Source of the DNA: DASUPK01 sp963774305
GTDB taxonomy: Bacteria > Actinomycetota > Thermoleophilia > Solirubrobacterales > 70-9
Length of the DNA stretch: 64,000 nucleotides
Direction of reading: 5' to 3'
Assembly: GCA_963774305.1 (NCBI GenBank)
Contig: CAVZEM010000005.1
Span: 124,001 to 188,000 of the forward strand
Each line of letters opens with the position of its first letter. Within the stretch, counting starts at the first letter, position 1. Below, in pieces: positions 6,724 through 14,466 of the stretch. Both the position numbers and the translations under genes were made by a program. The notes beneath the pieces were generated by a model. The model made no database searches. It had not been told where the DNA came from and saw nothing but the letters and a program-made list of their open reading frames with translations.

Positions 6724-7407
6724 TCACGTCGCGGAAGCAGCCTTCTTGACGATTTCAGCCACGGCTGCTGGCTGCGATACGTAGACCGAATGGCTGGCGG
6801 CAGCCTCCTCGACAGTTGCGCCCGCCCGCCCGGACATCTCGCGCTGGGCTTGGGGCGGGATCATCCGATCGTCGGTCGTGATCAGATACCAGCTTGGCTT
6901 GCTCGCCCACGCGGCCTCGCTGATCGTGCCCCCTAGGGCGTCCAGACCCCACGGGACCTGCGAGTCAGCCATGAACGCCGCCAGCTCGGCATCCACGTCG
7001 GCCGCAAATGAATCGTGGAACTTCTCCCGGTCAAGGAACAGAAATCCATCCTGCGGCGGCAGGATTGGCGGCTGGGGTCCGTCCTTGGGGAAACCCTCAA
7101 TCAGGGTGTTCACCGACTCGCCCTTGTCCGGCACGAAGGCCGCGATGTAGACGAGCGCCGCCACGTTGGGGTCGTTTCCAGCCTCGGTGATCACCGCTCC
7201 GCCGTAGGAATGTCCGACCAGGATCACCGGTTCGCCCTGCGCGTCGATGATGCGCTTGGTCGCGTCCGAGTCGCCCTCGAGCGAGAGCGTCGGATTCTGG
7301 ACGATGCTGACCTTGTGGCCGTCCTTCTTCAGCTCGTTGTAGACGCCCTCCCAGCCCGAGCCGTCGACAAAACCTCCGTGAACGAGGACGACGTTCTTCG
7401 ATGCCAT
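6724..7407 (-). CDS. alpha/beta hydrolase (EstC / methylesterase-like)
   Basis: A 227-residue cytoplasmic hydrolase. VLVHGGFVDGSGW at the N-terminus is the oxyanion strand-loop, GHSYGG (about residues 64-69) is the nucleophile elbow with Ser66, DDRMIPP supplies the acid and SHSVYVSQP the His. This layout is typical of small esterases often annotated as alpha/beta hydrolase 6. No signal peptide. AAAGGAGATCCCC precedes the ATG at 7405-7407. Substrate unknown. It lies just beyond the integrated element with no evident operon partner. Confidence 0.8.
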   Translation of the reverse strand: MASKNVVLVHGGFVDGSGWEGVYNELKKDGHKVSIVQNPTLSLEGDSDATKRIIDAQGEPVILVGHSYGGAVITEAGNDPNVAALVYIAAFVPDKGESVNTLIEGFPKDGPQPPILPPQDGFLFLDREKFHDSFAADVDAELAAFMADSQVPWGLDALGGTISEAAWASKPSWYLITTDDRMIPPQAQREMSGRAGATVEEAAASHSVYVSQPAAVAEIVKKAASAT

Positions 7408-8010
7408 GGGGATCTCCTTTCCAGGAAGCGAACACGTCGATCCTATGCCCGCGTTGCCGCGAGGCGCAAGTCAGTCCGGCGGCGAACGCTCCCGCTTCGC
7501 GCGAGAACGTGCTCCCTTCCATGCAAAGCGGCAATCTGCGCTCGGGAAATCCTCCCGACGAACGCGCCTCTCGTCCCGGCCGCCTTCGGGGCGACTTAGG
7601 AAGCCGGAGTAAGCTAGTTGGGCTGGCGCTGCGGTCAGAACATTTTTCCTCGGTGCCCGCAACTTCGCTCGCTGGGTCATCCCTCTTCCTTCCGTGCGAC
7701 CCGCTACAGAGGGCACGAAAGGTTTGATGTCTTATGACCGGTAGCAAGCTGTCCCAACCAGCAGCACGACGGCGCGGCGAGTTCCATCACGCCGACGGTG
7801 ACCGTCGCGTCGCGCTAACGATCGAGGCACAACGCCATCTGAGCACCCCCGGCTTAGGCCGGGCCAGTCTCCACTATCGAGAGGGGAGACGATGGCATGA
7901 CCGAAACGACTCCCTAGCCCTCTGAGGTCCTCCAGTCGGAGCGGCCACGTGCCCAGCAGCGCCTCTCGGCGTGGGCCGTCGCAGCTCGTAATCACAAGGA
8001 CGCGAAGCGC
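7408..8010. other. intergenic, no clear gene
   Basis: Six hundred bases between divergent genes. A hairpin CCCGGC-TTAG-GCCGGG lies at 7848-7863. From about 7917 the frame of the following methyltransferase is open, with coding-like composition but no ATG, GTG or TTG, so the gene may begin upstream with an unusual codon or carry a relic. Nothing else recognised. Confidence 0.45.
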
Positions 8011-8814
8011 GTGGTGACATTGCGGAGGGAGGCTCCTCCGGAGCCGACTGCCGCCGAGCGCGAGGTGGCTGATCTGCTGCCGATCGAGGCCGGTCCAAAG
8101 GCGGCCAGAGCCGTCCTGGATCGCGTCCCCCTCTGGTTCCACACCTTCTCGCTCGAGCGCTCCGACCAGCTCTACACGCCCGGCGTCGCCCGCAACCACC
8201 GCTACCGGATCCCCGCCCTTCCCGAAGACTTCAGCGGCATGAGCGTGCTCGACGTCGGCACCTTTGACGGCTTCTACGCGTTCCTCGCCGAAGCCCGCGG
8301 CGCGCGGCGAGTCGTCGCGGTGGACAACGAGCAGTACAGGGCGTGGGTCCGGGCGCGCTGGGGTGTCGAGCTTGAGGGGGGCGAGGGGTTCACAGCGATC
8401 CGGGAGTTGCTCCACTCGACAGTCGAGTACCGTCGTCTTAACGCCTTCGATCTCGACCAGCTCGAGGAAACGTTCGACTTCATCCTCTGCTTCGGGATCC
8501 TGCACCGGGTAGACGACCCGATGGGACTGCTCAAGGTGCTTCGACGGTGCCTCTCGGCAGAAGGCCGGGTGCTTCTCGAGACCTACGGCTCAGCGGATCG
8601 GACGCTCGACGCCCCGGCGGCCATCCACGCCTATGAGCCAGGCGAGGTCTACGCTCGCGATGACTTCGTGTACTGGGGCTTCACCCCCGCAGGTTTGGAC
8701 GCGATGGCCTGCCATGCGGACTTCGAGGGCTTCGAGCTGATCGACGCACCGGTCATCGACGGTCATCCGCGCGTCATCGGAACGCTGCGCGGCCCCGCCA
8801 TGCGTCGCCCCTAG
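8011..8814 (+). CDS. SAM-dependent methyltransferase (CmoB / DUF1698-like)
   Basis: A 267-residue class I methyltransferase. The SAM-binding glycine loop VLDVGTFDGFYAFLAE lies near residues 76-91, followed by VVAVDNE for ribose contact. FDFILCFGILHRVDDPMG and a late RVLLETYG strand match the core of the tRNA-uridine-like CmoB/DUF1698 group. Nothing shows that it acts on tRNA; homologues also modify small metabolites and sugars. GTG at 8011 is the first canonical start, but codons continue in frame upstream to about 7917. Neighbouring genes do not reveal a pathway. Confidence 0.75.
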   Translation: MVTLRREAPPEPTAAEREVADLLPIEAGPKAARAVLDRVPLWFHTFSLERSDQLYTPGVARNHRYRIPALPEDFSGMSVLDVGTFDGFYAFLAEARGARRVVAVDNEQYRAWVRARWGVELEGGEGFTAIRELLHSTVEYRRLNAFDLDQLEETFDFILCFGILHRVDDPMGLLKVLRRCLSAEGRVLLETYGSADRTLDAPAAIHAYEPGEVYARDDFVYWGFTPAGLDAMACHADFEGFELIDAPVIDGHPRVIGTLRGPAMRRP

Positions 8815-8877
8815 ATCGAATCGGGCAAGCCCCTACCATCGGGCGTTTGTAGCCGCGGTGCGTTTGGATGCTCCCCC

Positions 8878-8997
8878 GAACCCGGCGCGGTGGTGGAGAC
8901 CGATACCGGCACCGTCAATACGGTCCGGGACGGAAAGATCGCCCGGGTCCGCGGCTACATGGAGCGCAGCCAAGCCCTCGAAGCCGCCGGCCTCTGA
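8878..8997 (+). pseudogene. C-terminal remnant of a SnoaL-like gene
   Basis: About 39 codons read GAVVETDTGTVNTVRDGKIA then RSQALEAAGL and a stop. The final strand-turn-strand and the ALEAAGL ending match the C-termini of the SnoaL-like proteins encoded at 4578 and 11108. No start codon or N-terminal part remains upstream, so this is a deletion relic. Confidence 0.6.
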
Positions 8998-9035
8998 TCT
9001 AATCGGCCACAGAGACCACCGACCGAGGGAGAAGC

Positions 9036-9839
9036 ATGGGTGCTCAATGGAATGATGGGCGGCGCTTCGAGGGAAGGGTGGCGGTGGTTACCGGGGGTGG
9101 GGGGACGCTTGGTGGAGCTGTTGCCAGAGGCTTCGGGTCGGAGGGCGCCTCGGTTGCGATCGGTTATCGCTCCTCCCGCTCCCAGGCCGCGGAGGTCGTG
9201 GCGGAGCTGGAGGGCCGGGGCGGGCAGGCTCACTCCGGCCAGCTCGACGTCACGGATCAGGACTCGGTGGACGCGTTCGTCGCCGACGTCGTGGAGCGCT
9301 ACGGTCGATTGGACGTCCTCGTCAACGCCGCCGGCCGCCTCGACGAGGCGGACACGGTGAGATTCAGCGAGCTGGACACAGCCGCGGCGAGCGCCCTCCT
9401 TCAGGTTGACGTGATCGGAGCAATGCGGATGTGTCACGCGGTGAGGCCGATGATGCTCGAAGGTGGCGGCGGTGCCATCGTCAACTTCTCGAGCACCTAC
9501 GGGAACGGGATAAACCCCGACAACGCGATCAATTTCGTTCCCGTCACCTACTCCACCGCGAAGGGAGCGATCCGCGGCCTCACCACCACGCTGGCCCGGG
9601 ACCTGGCCCCGGAAATCCGCGTGAATGCGCTTGCCCCCGGACCGATCTCAGGCGAATGGGAGACCGAGTGGGGGGTCTCGCCCGAGCACATCGACGAGGC
9701 GATCGCCATGAACCCGCTGAAGCGCTTCGGCAAGCCGGAGGAGATCGCCGAGACCGTCCTGTTCTTGGCTTCGGACGGGGCCGGGTACATCACCGGTCAG
9801 GTGATCCACGTGGACGGCGGCTGGGTGGCGGCCGGGTAG
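9036..9839 (+). CDS. SDR-family oxidoreductase (FabG-like)
   Basis: A 267-residue short-chain dehydrogenase/reductase. The NAD(P)-binding motif TGGGGTLGGAVA lies near residues 16-27, NAAG near 93-96, the catalytic Ser in NFSS, and YSTAK holds the Tyr-Lys pair. The ending HVDGGWVAAG is typical of classical SDRs closest to 3-oxoacyl-ACP reductases. YRSS after the second strand favours NADP(H). ATG at 9036 follows GAGGGAGAAG. The gene is alone, so the substrate is not deducible and FabG activity should not be assumed. Confidence 0.82.
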   Translation: MGAQWNDGRRFEGRVAVVTGGGGTLGGAVARGFGSEGASVAIGYRSSRSQAAEVVAELEGRGGQAHSGQLDVTDQDSVDAFVADVVERYGRLDVLVNAAGRLDEADTVRFSELDTAAASALLQVDVIGAMRMCHAVRPMMLEGGGGAIVNFSSTYGNGINPDNAINFVPVTYSTAKGAIRGLTTTLARDLAPEIRVNALAPGPISGEWETEWGVSPEHIDEAIAMNPLKRFGKPEEIAETVLFLASDGAGYITGQVIHVDGGWVAAG

Positions 9840-9918
9840 CGCCCGAACGGCTGTTTGGTTCGAGAACCATCCCGTCAGCAATCCTCAAGTTCGTCCCCCT
9901 GCGGTCGAGTAAAGCCAT

Positions 9919-10728
9919 ATGAGGATTTCCGGCTTTGCTACGGCCAATATCGCCATCGCCGTCGTCGTGGCTGCGGGAATTGCCCTGCAAGCCGGTCTCT
10001 TCGACGGTGGCGGGTCCAGCTCGGACGCCTCCTCCACTCCTATGGAGAGCACGCTCCCGATCCATCCCGGGCCGACGGGCTGCACGCATGCGCTCGTCTT
10101 CGCCAGCGACGGATCGCCCAGCCGGAACGAGGTCGCGCTCAGCTTCGATGACGGGCCGACCGCGAACACCGAGCAGCTGGTCAAGATCCTGCTGCGCTAC
10201 CACGCGACGGCGACCTTCTTCCTGATCGGCGACCAGGTCAAGGGCAACGAGCATCTGCTGAGAGCGATGAACGGCGACGGAATGGAGCTGGCGAACCACT
10301 CCTACACGCATCCCGCAGACCTCGCCACCGAGGGCCCCGGAGCGACCCGTCAGCTGGAGATGACCAACACCGCGATACGGGATGCCACGGGTTTCAAGCC
10401 CTGTCTCTTCAGACCCCCCTTCGGCGCGCTCACTCCGGACCTCGTCGAGCGTGCCAAGCAGCTCGGTATGACCACCGCCAAGTGGAGGGTCGACTCATCG
10501 GATTACCTTCACCCCGGCACCGCGGTGATCACCCAGCGGGTTCTCGACGGCGTTCGCCCCGGTGACATCGTGGTCATGCACGACAACCCCGAGACCCGGG
10601 GTCAGACGGTCGCCGCTCTCCCCGGGATCCTCCAGGGGCTGCAGTCCCGCGGCTACCGCATGGTGAACATCACGACGCTCCTCGGACAGAGGTTCACCGG
10701 CGCGCCGAAGGCGCCCGGCTCCCTCTAG
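9919..10728 (+). CDS. exported polysaccharide deacetylase (NodB domain)
   Basis: A 269-residue carbohydrate esterase family 4 protein. The N-terminus has a hydrophobic helix (about 5-25), either a signal peptide or an anchor, then a Ser/Gly linker. The NodB domain shows FDDG (about 76-79, catalytic base and metal Asp), NHSYTH (metal-binding His pair), RPPFG, DSSDY and VVMHD. It probably removes N-acetyl groups from peptidoglycan or another glycan outside the membrane. The stop overlaps the convergent gene by four bases. Confidence 0.85.
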   Translation: MRISGFATANIAIAVVVAAGIALQAGLFDGGGSSSDASSTPMESTLPIHPGPTGCTHALVFASDGSPSRNEVALSFDDGPTANTEQLVKILLRYHATATFFLIGDQVKGNEHLLRAMNGDGMELANHSYTHPADLATEGPGATRQLEMTNTAIRDATGFKPCLFRPPFGALTPDLVERAKQLGMTTAKWRVDSSDYLHPGTAVITQRVLDGVRPGDIVVMHDNPETRGQTVAALPGILQGLQSRGYRMVNITTLLGQRFTGAPKAPGSL

Positions 10729-11003
10729 GAGTCGCTCTGGCCGCCGAGCTCCGCGGCCTGGGGCTTCTGCTTGTGCCCGGCCTCCTGCATGATCGGCGGG
10801 ACCTCGGGATCGGCGAGGAAGCTCTGAAAGCCCTCCGGGTCCCAGTCGAAGATCACCCAGACACGGTCCTCTTCATTGGGATCGCGAAATACCTGGGCTC
10901 CCTTCGATCCGTGCTCCTTGCGCTTCTCAGCGCCCTTCGTCGAGAAGGTGTTCCAGAACCGGTCGAAATCCTCGACCGTGGTCGTACTCAGCATCAACGC
11001 CAT
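10725..11003 (-). CDS. small ferredoxin-fold (ABM-like) protein
   Basis: A 92-residue protein with an alternating beta-alpha pattern (VEDFDRFWNTFS, RVWVIFDWDPEGFQSFL) resembling antibiotic-biosynthesis-monooxygenase-like or dabb-type dimeric barrels. No catalytic residues can be assigned, so the role is unknown. It is convergent with the deacetylase gene and its stop overlaps that gene. AAGGAGAGTCTC precedes the ATG at 11001-11003. Confidence 0.65.
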   Translation of the reverse strand: MALMLSTTTVEDFDRFWNTFSTKGAEKRKEHGSKGAQVFRDPNEEDRVWVIFDWDPEGFQSFLADPEVPPIMQEAGHKQKPQAAELGGQSDS

Positions 11004-11107
11004 GAGACTCTCCTTCGCGAAAGTGCCCCCTGAGCGCCGACCCTACTGTGCCCGACCCGACGAGGTCAATGGCGTGAGTTCCACATTTGCCGCGATACTG
11101 CCGGGGG

Positions 11108-11503
11108 ATGTCCCGAGAGAACGTGGAGAGGATCGAGGCGGGCTTTGCTGCTCACAACCGGGGCGACCTCGACGCCATGGTGGAGCTCTATGACCCGGAT
11201 GTGGTGTTCGAGACGCTGCTCCTCGGGACCCACCACGGCAACGAGGCGATCCGGCTGATCTACGCGGAGAACCAGAAGACCATGGCGGGCTACGACGTCG
11301 TCCCCGTGGAGGTGATCGACGCCGGGGACAAGGTGGTGGCGGTCGCCCAGGCGGTAGGAGCCGGCTCCACCAGCCGGATCTCCCTGGACGACGCGTTCGC
11401 CTTCGTCTTCACCTTCAAGGGCGACCGGGTGATTCGAGAGCAGGCCTTCCGGAACAGGGAGGAGGCCCTGGAGGCCGCGGGCATTGACGCTTCGGGTGGC
11501 TAG
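11108..11503 (+). CDS. SnoaL-like (NTF2-fold) protein
   Basis: A 131-residue NTF2-like protein with MSRENVERIEAGFAAHNRGD at the start, a central DPDVVFETLLLG and the family ending NREEALEAAGI. Start 11108 was chosen by alignment with the paralogue at 4578; a longer frame begins at 11087 but lacks the family start. GATACT (about 11091-11096) lies ten bases before the ATG, as at the paralogue. Likely a small-molecule binding or isomerase-like protein of unknown ligand. Confidence 0.72.
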   Translation: MSRENVERIEAGFAAHNRGDLDAMVELYDPDVVFETLLLGTHHGNEAIRLIYAENQKTMAGYDVVPVEVIDAGDKVVAVAQAVGAGSTSRISLDDAFAFVFTFKGDRVIREQAFRNREEALEAAGIDASGG

Positions 11504-11525
11504 GACCGAGGGGTCGCCAAACGAC

Positions 11526-12851
11526 TCAGCAGGCGCCCGGGCGGTCGATCAGCAGGTGGACGGTCGAGCCCGGTCGCACGACCGAGCCCGAGGCCGGTGA
11601 GGTGTCGCACACGGTCCAGTCCGAGGGCACGAGCACGCCGAAGAGGCCGCCGCCCTCCTCGCTGGGGTCAAGCCCGAGATCGTTGAGTCGTTGCTCGGCG
11701 ACGTCCAGAGGCTGGCCGGCGAGCGACGGCACGGTTACCTCGTCGGATGCCGACCCGGCTGCCTCGCTTGATGACGCCGTGCCGGTCGAGCGCGAGATCT
11801 TCGGCGCCTCGATCACCGCCGCGGCACCGAGACCGGCGATGACGATCAGGGCAAGGAGATACGGGAGCAGACGCCCCCGGCGGCGCGGGCGGGGGAGCGG
11901 GTCCGTCGGAGGAAGTGCCGGGTCCCGGGAGAGGCGAACGGTCTCCGGCAGCGGCGCGGCCTCTCCCGCGCCGACGACGTGCTCCGGCTCCGTGACCGCC
12001 TCGCCGCGGGTCGCGGCGACCGCGGCGCGGCCAAGGTCGCCGGCGGAGGGGAACCTGTCGACGGGGTCCTTCGCCATCGCCCGCCGGATCACCGGATCGA
12101 GGACCCCCGCCCGTCTGCCGCCGGCCGACGGCGGCGGCTCGTTGACGTGCGCCCACATCTTGGCCGAGCTCTCCCGCTCGGCGAACGGCACGCGGCCGGT
12201 GATCGCGTTGAAGAGGACGCCGCCCAGCGCATAGACATCGGTGCGTGCGTCGACGCGCCGTCCTTCGATCTGCTCGGGCGCCATGTAGTCGACCGTCCCG
12301 ATCACCTGCCCCGTGGCAGTCAGGCCGGTGGTCGCCGCCATCGCCTTGGCAAGCCCGAAGTCGGTCAGGTATGCATCGCCATCCTCGCCGACGATCACGT
12401 TGTGCGGCTTGACGTCGCGGTGCACGAGCCCGGCGGCGTGCACGGCATCGAGCCCGTCGGCGACCTGCGCGATCAGCTCGGCGGCGTCCTCCGGTGGAAG
12501 CGCACCGTCCGCCGCGACCAGCCGCCCGAGATCGCGGCCCGGCACGTAGCGCATCGACACGTACAGGAGGCCGTCATGCTCACCGGCCCCGAAGATGGTG
12601 ACGACGCGCGGATGCTCGACGGACGCCGCGGTCAGCTGCTCGGAGCGAAACCGGGCGCGGAAGTCCTGGTCGGTCGCCAGCTCGGCCCGGATGACCTTGA
12701 GCGCGACCTGCCGCTCGAGCCGAAGCTCGGTGGCGAGGTAGACGATCCCCATGCCCCCGTGCCCGAGCGTGCGCTCGATCCGGAAGCCGCCGAACGTCGA
12801 TCCCGCCCGGAGCGCTCCGGGCACGCCGCTGGTCGTTCCCTCGACAGACAT
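11526..12851 (-). CDS. Ser/Thr protein kinase with one PASTA domain (PknB-like)
   Basis: A 441-residue transmembrane kinase. The kinase domain (about 20-270) has the Gly loop GHGGMGIVY, Lys in VALKVI, HRDVKPHNV, DFG and the activation-segment end GTVDYMAPE. A basic linker leads to a membrane helix (about 329-350: LLPYLLALIVIAGLGAAAVI), and a single extracellular PASTA repeat follows (about 372-441). Most PknB proteins carry several PASTA repeats, so this is a minimal form. It probably senses cell-wall muropeptides or lipid II and phosphorylates cytoplasmic targets. GATACT lies ten bases before the ATG. Confidence 0.9.
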   Translation of the reverse strand: MSVEGTTSGVPGALRAGSTFGGFRIERTLGHGGMGIVYLATELRLERQVALKVIRAELATDQDFRARFRSEQLTAASVEHPRVVTIFGAGEHDGLLYVSMRYVPGRDLGRLVAADGALPPEDAAELIAQVADGLDAVHAAGLVHRDVKPHNVIVGEDGDAYLTDFGLAKAMAATTGLTATGQVIGTVDYMAPEQIEGRRVDARTDVYALGGVLFNAITGRVPFAERESSAKMWAHVNEPPPSAGGRRAGVLDPVIRRAMAKDPVDRFPSAGDLGRAAVAATRGEAVTEPEHVVGAGEAAPLPETVRLSRDPALPPTDPLPRPRRRGRLLPYLLALIVIAGLGAAAVIEAPKISRSTGTASSSEAAGSASDEVTVPSLAGQPLDVAEQRLNDLGLDPSEEGGGLFGVLVPSDWTVCDTSPASGSVVRPGSTVHLLIDRPGAC

Positions 12852-12897
12852 CCCCTATCCAGTATCGCTGCTGGCCGCGGCCTGTCGGCCTCGAGCC

Positions 12898-13116
12898 CTA
12901 TGCGGCGGCGAGCAGTCCCGGCTCGAGGTCGGCCTCGACCCCCGCCGGCTCCAGGTGGTTGACCAGGATGTAGGAATCCGCCACCCGATCGAACCGGATC
13001 CTGGCGACGGTTCCGCTCTCCGAGATCTCCTGGACCACTCCGGCCACCGAGGTGCCTGGCTTTCTGTAGCAGTGCCGCCAGTCTTCTCTGATCTGGGCTA
13101 TGGCTCCTGGTGTCAT
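12898..13116 (-). CDS. small hypothetical protein
   Basis: A 72-residue protein starting MTPGAIAQIREDWRH, with a beta-rich middle (GTVARIRFDRVADSYILVN) that suggests a small barrel. CAGGAGC lies nine bases before the ATG. It precedes the kinase gene on the same strand by 46 bases, so the two may be cotranscribed. No family is recognised. Confidence 0.55.
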   Translation of the reverse strand: MTPGAIAQIREDWRHCYRKPGTSVAGVVQEISESGTVARIRFDRVADSYILVNHLEPAGVEADLEPGLLAAA

Positions 13117-13208
13117 TTGTGGGCTCCTGTGGTCCCCATCGGCTCCTCCTCTCCTTCCTGCAAGCGGAAAATCCGCAGTCGGTATCCGGGTAAATCACGT
13201 ACGTGTCG

Positions 13209-13214
13209 TAGGCT
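13209..13214 (+). promoter_or_regulatory. -10 element TAGGCT, leaderless start
   Basis: TAGGCT ends seven bases before the ATG at 13222, where no Shine-Dalgarno sequence is seen. Confidence 0.45.
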
Positions 13215-13221
13215 CGGCAGC

Positions 13222-13737
13222 ATGAGCGACCCGGTCACCGGCGATCAGCTGCGGGAGCTGCAGCGCCCGCTCAAGGACCGTTACGGCGACGACCCGGAAA
13301 CGGCGCAGATCACCCTGGAGGCGGACGGCAGGCTGGACGAGGACATTGCCTGCTCCGTGCAGACCGGGCGCGCTCTCGTCAAGGCCGGCCTGCATCCCGG
13401 CACCGGGGGCGACGGCACCCTGGCCTGCTCCGGAGACATGCTGTTGCAGGCGCTGGTCGCATGCGCCGGAGTGACGATGCGGTCCGTGGCCACCTCGATG
13501 GGGCTGGAGGTGAGCGGATCCGTGCACGCCGAGGGCAATCTGGATTGGCGCGGCACCCTCGCGGTGGACAAGGAGGCCCCCGTGGGCTTCAAGGACATCC
13601 GGCTGCGCTTCGAGCTCGAGAGCGACGCGGGCGACGAAGAGCTGGAGACACTGGAGCGCCTGACCGAGCGCTATTGCGTCGTCTACCAGACCCTGGCGGC
13701 GTCCCCCTCTGTCTCCGTCTCCATGGAGCGATCCTGA
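13222..13737 (+). CDS. OsmC/Ohr-family protein
   Basis: A 171-residue protein of the OsmC fold, a group of thiol peroxidases. The two conserved cysteines are seen in ALVACAGVTM (about residue 85) and ERYCVVYQTL (about residue 153), with a FKDIRLRFE strand between. It likely reduces organic hydroperoxides, although some OsmC-like members have other thiol roles. The ATG at 13222 is supported by the leaderless -10 element; longer in-frame extensions upstream lack coding character. The stop overlaps the likely start region of the next gene. Confidence 0.8.
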   Translation: MSDPVTGDQLRELQRPLKDRYGDDPETAQITLEADGRLDEDIACSVQTGRALVKAGLHPGTGGDGTLACSGDMLLQALVACAGVTMRSVATSMGLEVSGSVHAEGNLDWRGTLAVDKEAPVGFKDIRLRFELESDAGDEELETLERLTERYCVVYQTLAASPSVSVSMERS

Positions 13738-13799
13738 CCGAGGACGGCGTTCAGGCCCCGGACGTTCGCGCCTTCTCCCTGATCTCGGCTGCGGGCCGG

Positions 13800-14123
13800 A
13801 TGGCGATCGGGTTGGGTCTGCTCGTCGCGCCCGAGCCCTCCCTCCGGGCGCTTGGCTTCTCCGACGTGTCCCCGGCGACCAAGGCGGTCGCTCGGATCGC
13901 CGGTGTCAGGGACTTCGTGCTCGGAGGAGTGACCCTGGGCGCGCTCGATGACGGCGAGCGTCTGCTGGGCGCCACCGTCGCGAACGCGACCGCGGACGCG
14001 GGAGACGCCGCGGTCTTCGTGCTGGCCCTCGGCCAGGGCGAGCGGGACGCCGGGCTCCGCGGCCTGGCGGCTGCGCTCCCCGCGACCCTCGCCGGCATAT
14101 GGGTGGCTCGCCGGCTCAGCTGA
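13800..14123 (+). CDS. small membrane protein, DUF4267-like
   Basis: At least 107 residues with about four hydrophobic helices. RMAIGLGLLVAPEP followed by ARIAGVRDFVLGGVTLG resembles the DUF4267/DoxX-like group. The ATG at 13800 cuts into the first helix, and coding-like codons extend back to a CTG at 13734 that overlaps the OsmC stop and has GGAG six bases upstream (13725-13728). The true start is therefore probably CTG 13734. The next gene begins 25 bases before this gene ends. Function unknown. Confidence 0.6.
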   Translation: MAIGLGLLVAPEPSLRALGFSDVSPATKAVARIAGVRDFVLGGVTLGALDDGERLLGATVANATADAGDAAVFVLALGQGERDAGLRGLAAALPATLAGIWVARRLS

Positions 14124-14404
14124 GCTCGCCGCGCGCGAGTGCCGTCCTCGACCGCATTCGGCGAGTGCCGGAGGGCTTCGTCACCACATATGGCGACATC
14201 TGCCCCGAGGCGCCGCGCTTCGCCGGCTACGTGCTCTCCAAGTGTCACGACCCGAGCGTCCCCTGGCAGCGGATCGTCCGAGCTGACGGCTCGCTTGCCA
14301 AGGGCGACCAGCAGCGCCGCCTGCTGCGGGCCGAGGGAGTTCCATTTCGCGGGGCGCGGGTCGACATGGACGTCGCCTGGATTCCGGGCGACGATCTGAA
14401 CTGA
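14099..14404 (+). CDS. atl: alkyltransferase-like protein (ATL)
   Basis: A 101-residue relative of the C-terminal domain of O6-alkylguanine-DNA alkyltransferase. The helix-turn-helix region (FVTTYGDICPEA) and the recognition loop are present, but the active-site PCHR is replaced by PWQR (about residues 60-63), so the reactive Cys is a Trp. This is the signature of ATL proteins, which bind alkylated guanine and flip it out without repair chemistry, flagging the lesion for nucleotide excision repair. The gene overlaps the preceding one by 25 bases. Confidence 0.88.
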   Translation: MGGSPAQLSSPRASAVLDRIRRVPEGFVTTYGDICPEAPRFAGYVLSKCHDPSVPWQRIVRADGSLAKGDQQRRLLRAEGVPFRGARVDMDVAWIPGDDLN

Positions 14405-14466
14405 GCGAACGCGCCCACGGGCAGGAAGCCACCGGGCGCGAGGGAAGTGGAACGCGGAGCCGCACG

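Noticed and set aside
12632..13198. Long minus-strand frame overlapping the kinase gene
   Set aside because: Its Arg/Ser/Pro-rich product is the typical out-of-frame translation of high-GC coding DNA; the kinase frame has all catalytic motifs.
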